From assembly GCF_003033885.1 (NCBI RefSeq), contig NZ_CP024081.1, positions 1,953,980 to 2,017,979 of the forward strand: a stretch of DNA of 64,000 bases, read 5' to 3'. This document shows, in pieces, positions 62,394 through 64,000 of this stretch (the first letter of the stretch is position 1; every line of letters starts with the position of its first letter). The notes under the pieces are model-generated. The model did not search any database. It was not told where the DNA came from and saw only the letters and a list, made by a program, of their open reading frames with translations. Origin of the DNA: Pseudomonas rhizophila (GTDB taxonomy: Bacteria; Pseudomonadota; Gammaproteobacteria; Pseudomonadales; Pseudomonadaceae). Both the position numbers and the translations under genes were made by a program.

Positions 62394-63887
62394 TCAGAAG
62401 CGCCAGATCACGTCGACAAAGGCGCGATGCATGTATGAATCGACCTCTTTGCCGTAGGCGTCGCCAGGCTTGAACACACCGCCGCGAAAGCGCACCAGCG
62501 CCGACGGCTCGTCGATGGACTGGCTCAGCGCTGCCGGCAGCAGGCCTTGCTTGAAGTACTTGGTGACCACAAGGTCGACTTCCTGGCCCAGGTCCTTGTT
62601 ACCGTCGCGCAGTGGCAGGGACGAGGTGGACAGGATTGCGCCGGTCACATCGTCGGTGTTGTTTTCCACCGCGTTGATGCCGTTACTGCCCACGGGCTTG
62701 TTGCCGTCCACGCGCCAGAACTTGTGGTACACCAGGCTTGCGTCGTATTCGTCACGCAACTGCCAGGAACCGAACAGGCTGGCGCTCTGGGTGTTGGCCA
62801 TTTCGCCACGGAAGGCTTCACCGAAACGGTGGACCCGCGAGCGGGTACCGGTGTAGTTCGAGCGGTTGCTTTGCAGACCGTTCTGTTCGTAGTCCTCGCT
62901 GGCGCGGGCATAGGCCGCACCGACTTGCCACTGCGGATCCAGGCGCAGACGGATGCCCAGGTCGGTGGCCCAGCCATCGACGTCGTCACTGCGCTTGAGT
63001 TGCGTGGGGCGCGTGCCATCGGCGTTGAGCGGGTTGACGGTGTCGCGATCGCCGGTCATGCCGGTCAGGCTGGCCCAGTAATTGACGGTGTTGGTGTTAC
63101 GCCAGTTGTAGGCGTCACTGTTGGCTTCCAGGCCCAGCCAGGACAGGTCACCGTTCTGGGTCTTGTCCAGGGAATCGGTGGCTTCGCCCGGGGTCGGGTA
63201 ATCGAGACTGCCATTGTCGTGGGTATGGTGGGCACGGATTCCGGCCCACTGGCCTGGCATCCACTGGTAGCCCACGTCACCGTAGACGTGCAGGCGGTCC
63301 TTGTCGTCAGGCGACAATTCCTTGAGGTCGGTGCGGTATTCGCTGAAGCGCTCGGCGACACCCAGGTTGGCCCGCAACAAGGTGGTATCGAAGGTCCAGT
63401 TCAGGGCTTCGATGTTGGTGTCGCGCCATTGGCCGTCTTCGTTGCGCAGGCGTTGGCGACCGAATTTCAGCTGTTCGCCCGGGTAAGGGGTCAGGCCCCG
63501 ATAGCCAATCCAGAATTCGCGCATGGCCAGGTAGTTCTTCTTGACTTCGCGATCACCGCTGTCGGTTTGCGCGGTCGCGTCATCGGACTGTTGCAGGGTG
63601 TCGGTCTCGATGGTGTCGGTAGACGTCACGGCCTGGGCCATGGCGTAGGCGCTCCAGGCCCCGCGCTCACCGTAGATCCACGGACGCAGGTCCAGACCGA
63701 TACCGTTGACGTCGCCGCCGCGCTGGGTGCCGAGGTCGCGATCGTCTTCGGACTGGGCGGTGATTTTCACGTCCAGGCCGAAGTTCTGGTCTTCAGTCAG
63801 GGCCGCCAGGGTCGGACAGGACCACAGCAGGGCAAACGACAGGCCAATACCGGCCTGCACAAAAGGATTGAGCTTCAAAGGCTTCAT
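62394..63887 (-). CDS. algE: Alginate outer-membrane export channel AlgE
   Basis: The 497-residue protein has a signal peptide ([24 protein letters not shown]) followed by alternating amphipathic strands rich in aromatic residues. It ends in Phe (AFVDVIWRF), as expected for an outer-membrane barrel. Segments [50 protein letters not shown] and [19 protein letters not shown] are characteristic. It forms the anion-selective exit pore for alginate with AlgK. The ATG overlaps the algK stop (ATGA). Confidence 0.95.
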   Translation of the reverse strand: MKPLKLNPFVQAGIGLSFALLWSCPTLAALTEDQNFGLDVKITAQSEDDRDLGTQRGGDVNGIGLDLRPWIYGERGAWSAYAMAQAVTSTDTIETDTLQQSDDATAQTDSGDREVKKNYLAMREFWIGYRGLTPYPGEQLKFGRQRLRNEDGQWRDTNIEALNWTFDTTLLRANLGVAERFSEYRTDLKELSPDDKDRLHVYGDVGYQWMPGQWAGIRAHHTHDNGSLDYPTPGEATDSLDKTQNGDLSWLGLEANSDAYNWRNTNTVNYWASLTGMTGDRDTVNPLNADGTRPTQLKRSDDVDGWATDLGIRLRLDPQWQVGAAYARASEDYEQNGLQSNRSNYTGTRSRVHRFGEAFRGEMANTQSASLFGSWQLRDEYDASLVYHKFWRVDGNKPVGSNGINAVENNTDDVTGAILSTSSLPLRDGNKDLGQEVDLVVTKYFKQGLLPAALSQSIDEPSALVRFRGGVFKPGDAYGKEVDSYMHRAFVDVIWRF

Positions 63888-64000
63888 AGAGGTTCCTCGC
63901 CGTCATCTTCTTTTAGGGCTTGCAGTTCCAGCGTATCGGGGCTCATGGAGCCGCGAATGGCCTGCTCTTGTTGTAGCAGGCGCTGGGCTTGTGCAAGCTG
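63884..64000 (-). CDS. algK: Alginate secretion lipoprotein AlgK, C-terminal fragment
   Basis: The last 38 codons and the stop of a gene entering from the right edge read [20 protein letters not shown]... and end DDGEEPL, with the TGA overlapping the algE ATG. Identity rests on position directly before algE in the alginate operon and on the helical Gln/Ala/Leu-rich composition expected of the AlgK TPR-like C-terminus. The rest of the gene is outside the window. Confidence 0.75.
   Translation of the reverse strand, partial: QLAQAQRLLQQEQAIRGSMSPDTLELQALKEDDGEEPL

Overview
The window reads as a chromosomal segment of a Pseudomonas of the P. fluorescens group. Four things point there: high G+C coding sequence, many copies of the Pseudomonas REP palindrome (TGTGGGAGCGAGC... 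type), the gene order zapE/rplM-rpsI/petABC/sspAB/diaA-lpoA/rsmI/rnpB/mra-fts-mur/lpxC, and a full-looking alginate biosynthesis operon. Species assignment is inference from memory of the families; no search was run.

Layout. 1-5 kb: the end of zapE, a GlxA-type AraC regulator, a long-chain-type acyl-CoA dehydrogenase, a Tas-like aldo/keto reductase and the ribosomal pair rplM-rpsI. 5-9 kb: the cytochrome bc1 operon petABC followed by sspAB. 9.1-10.04 kb: a non-coding island of two inverted ~270-290 bp repeat arms enclosing REP palindromes and a hexanucleotide tandem tract. 10.1-14.7 kb: the envelope/replication block dolP-diaA/gmhA-yraN-lpoA (minus strand), divergent from rsmI, then the RNase P RNA gene. 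15.3-33.2 kb: the division and cell-wall (dcw) cluster mraZ-rsmH-ftsL-ftsI-murE-murF-mraY-murD-ftsW-murG-murC-ddlB-ftsQ-ftsA-ftsZ-lpxC, with a recognisable promoter and three MraZ boxes. 33.3-33.95 kb: a second inverted-repeat island of the same family.

34-50 kb is accessory and regulatory: a dCACHE-like/GGDEF diguanylate cyclase; a minus-strand operon of membrane-fusion protein, RND pump, response regulator and histidine kinase; a small conserved-looking protein; a LysR regulator divergent from a four-gene aromatic-acid-type efflux operon (NodT-like outer membrane channel, AaeB-like FUSC pump, AaeX-like DUF1656, AaeA-like fusion protein); an SDR oxidoreductase; and a small membrane protein.

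50.2-52.9 kb holds an RHS/TccC-like toxin-type gene. Its variable C-terminal module ends in a stretch that resembles the acetyl-CoA-binding half of a GNAT acetyltransferase. It has no visible immunity partner and is the least ordinary protein in the window. 53-64 kb is the minus-strand alginate operon algK(partial)-algE-algG-algX-algL-algI-algJ-algF-algA, covering export, epimerisation, lyase editing, O-acetylation and GDP-mannose supply.

Most of the window is conserved core genome. The parts worth a second look are the RHS/GNAT gene, the paired inverted-repeat islands that both sit between convergent genes, the hexamer tract, and several strong intercistronic hairpins and homopolymer tracts.
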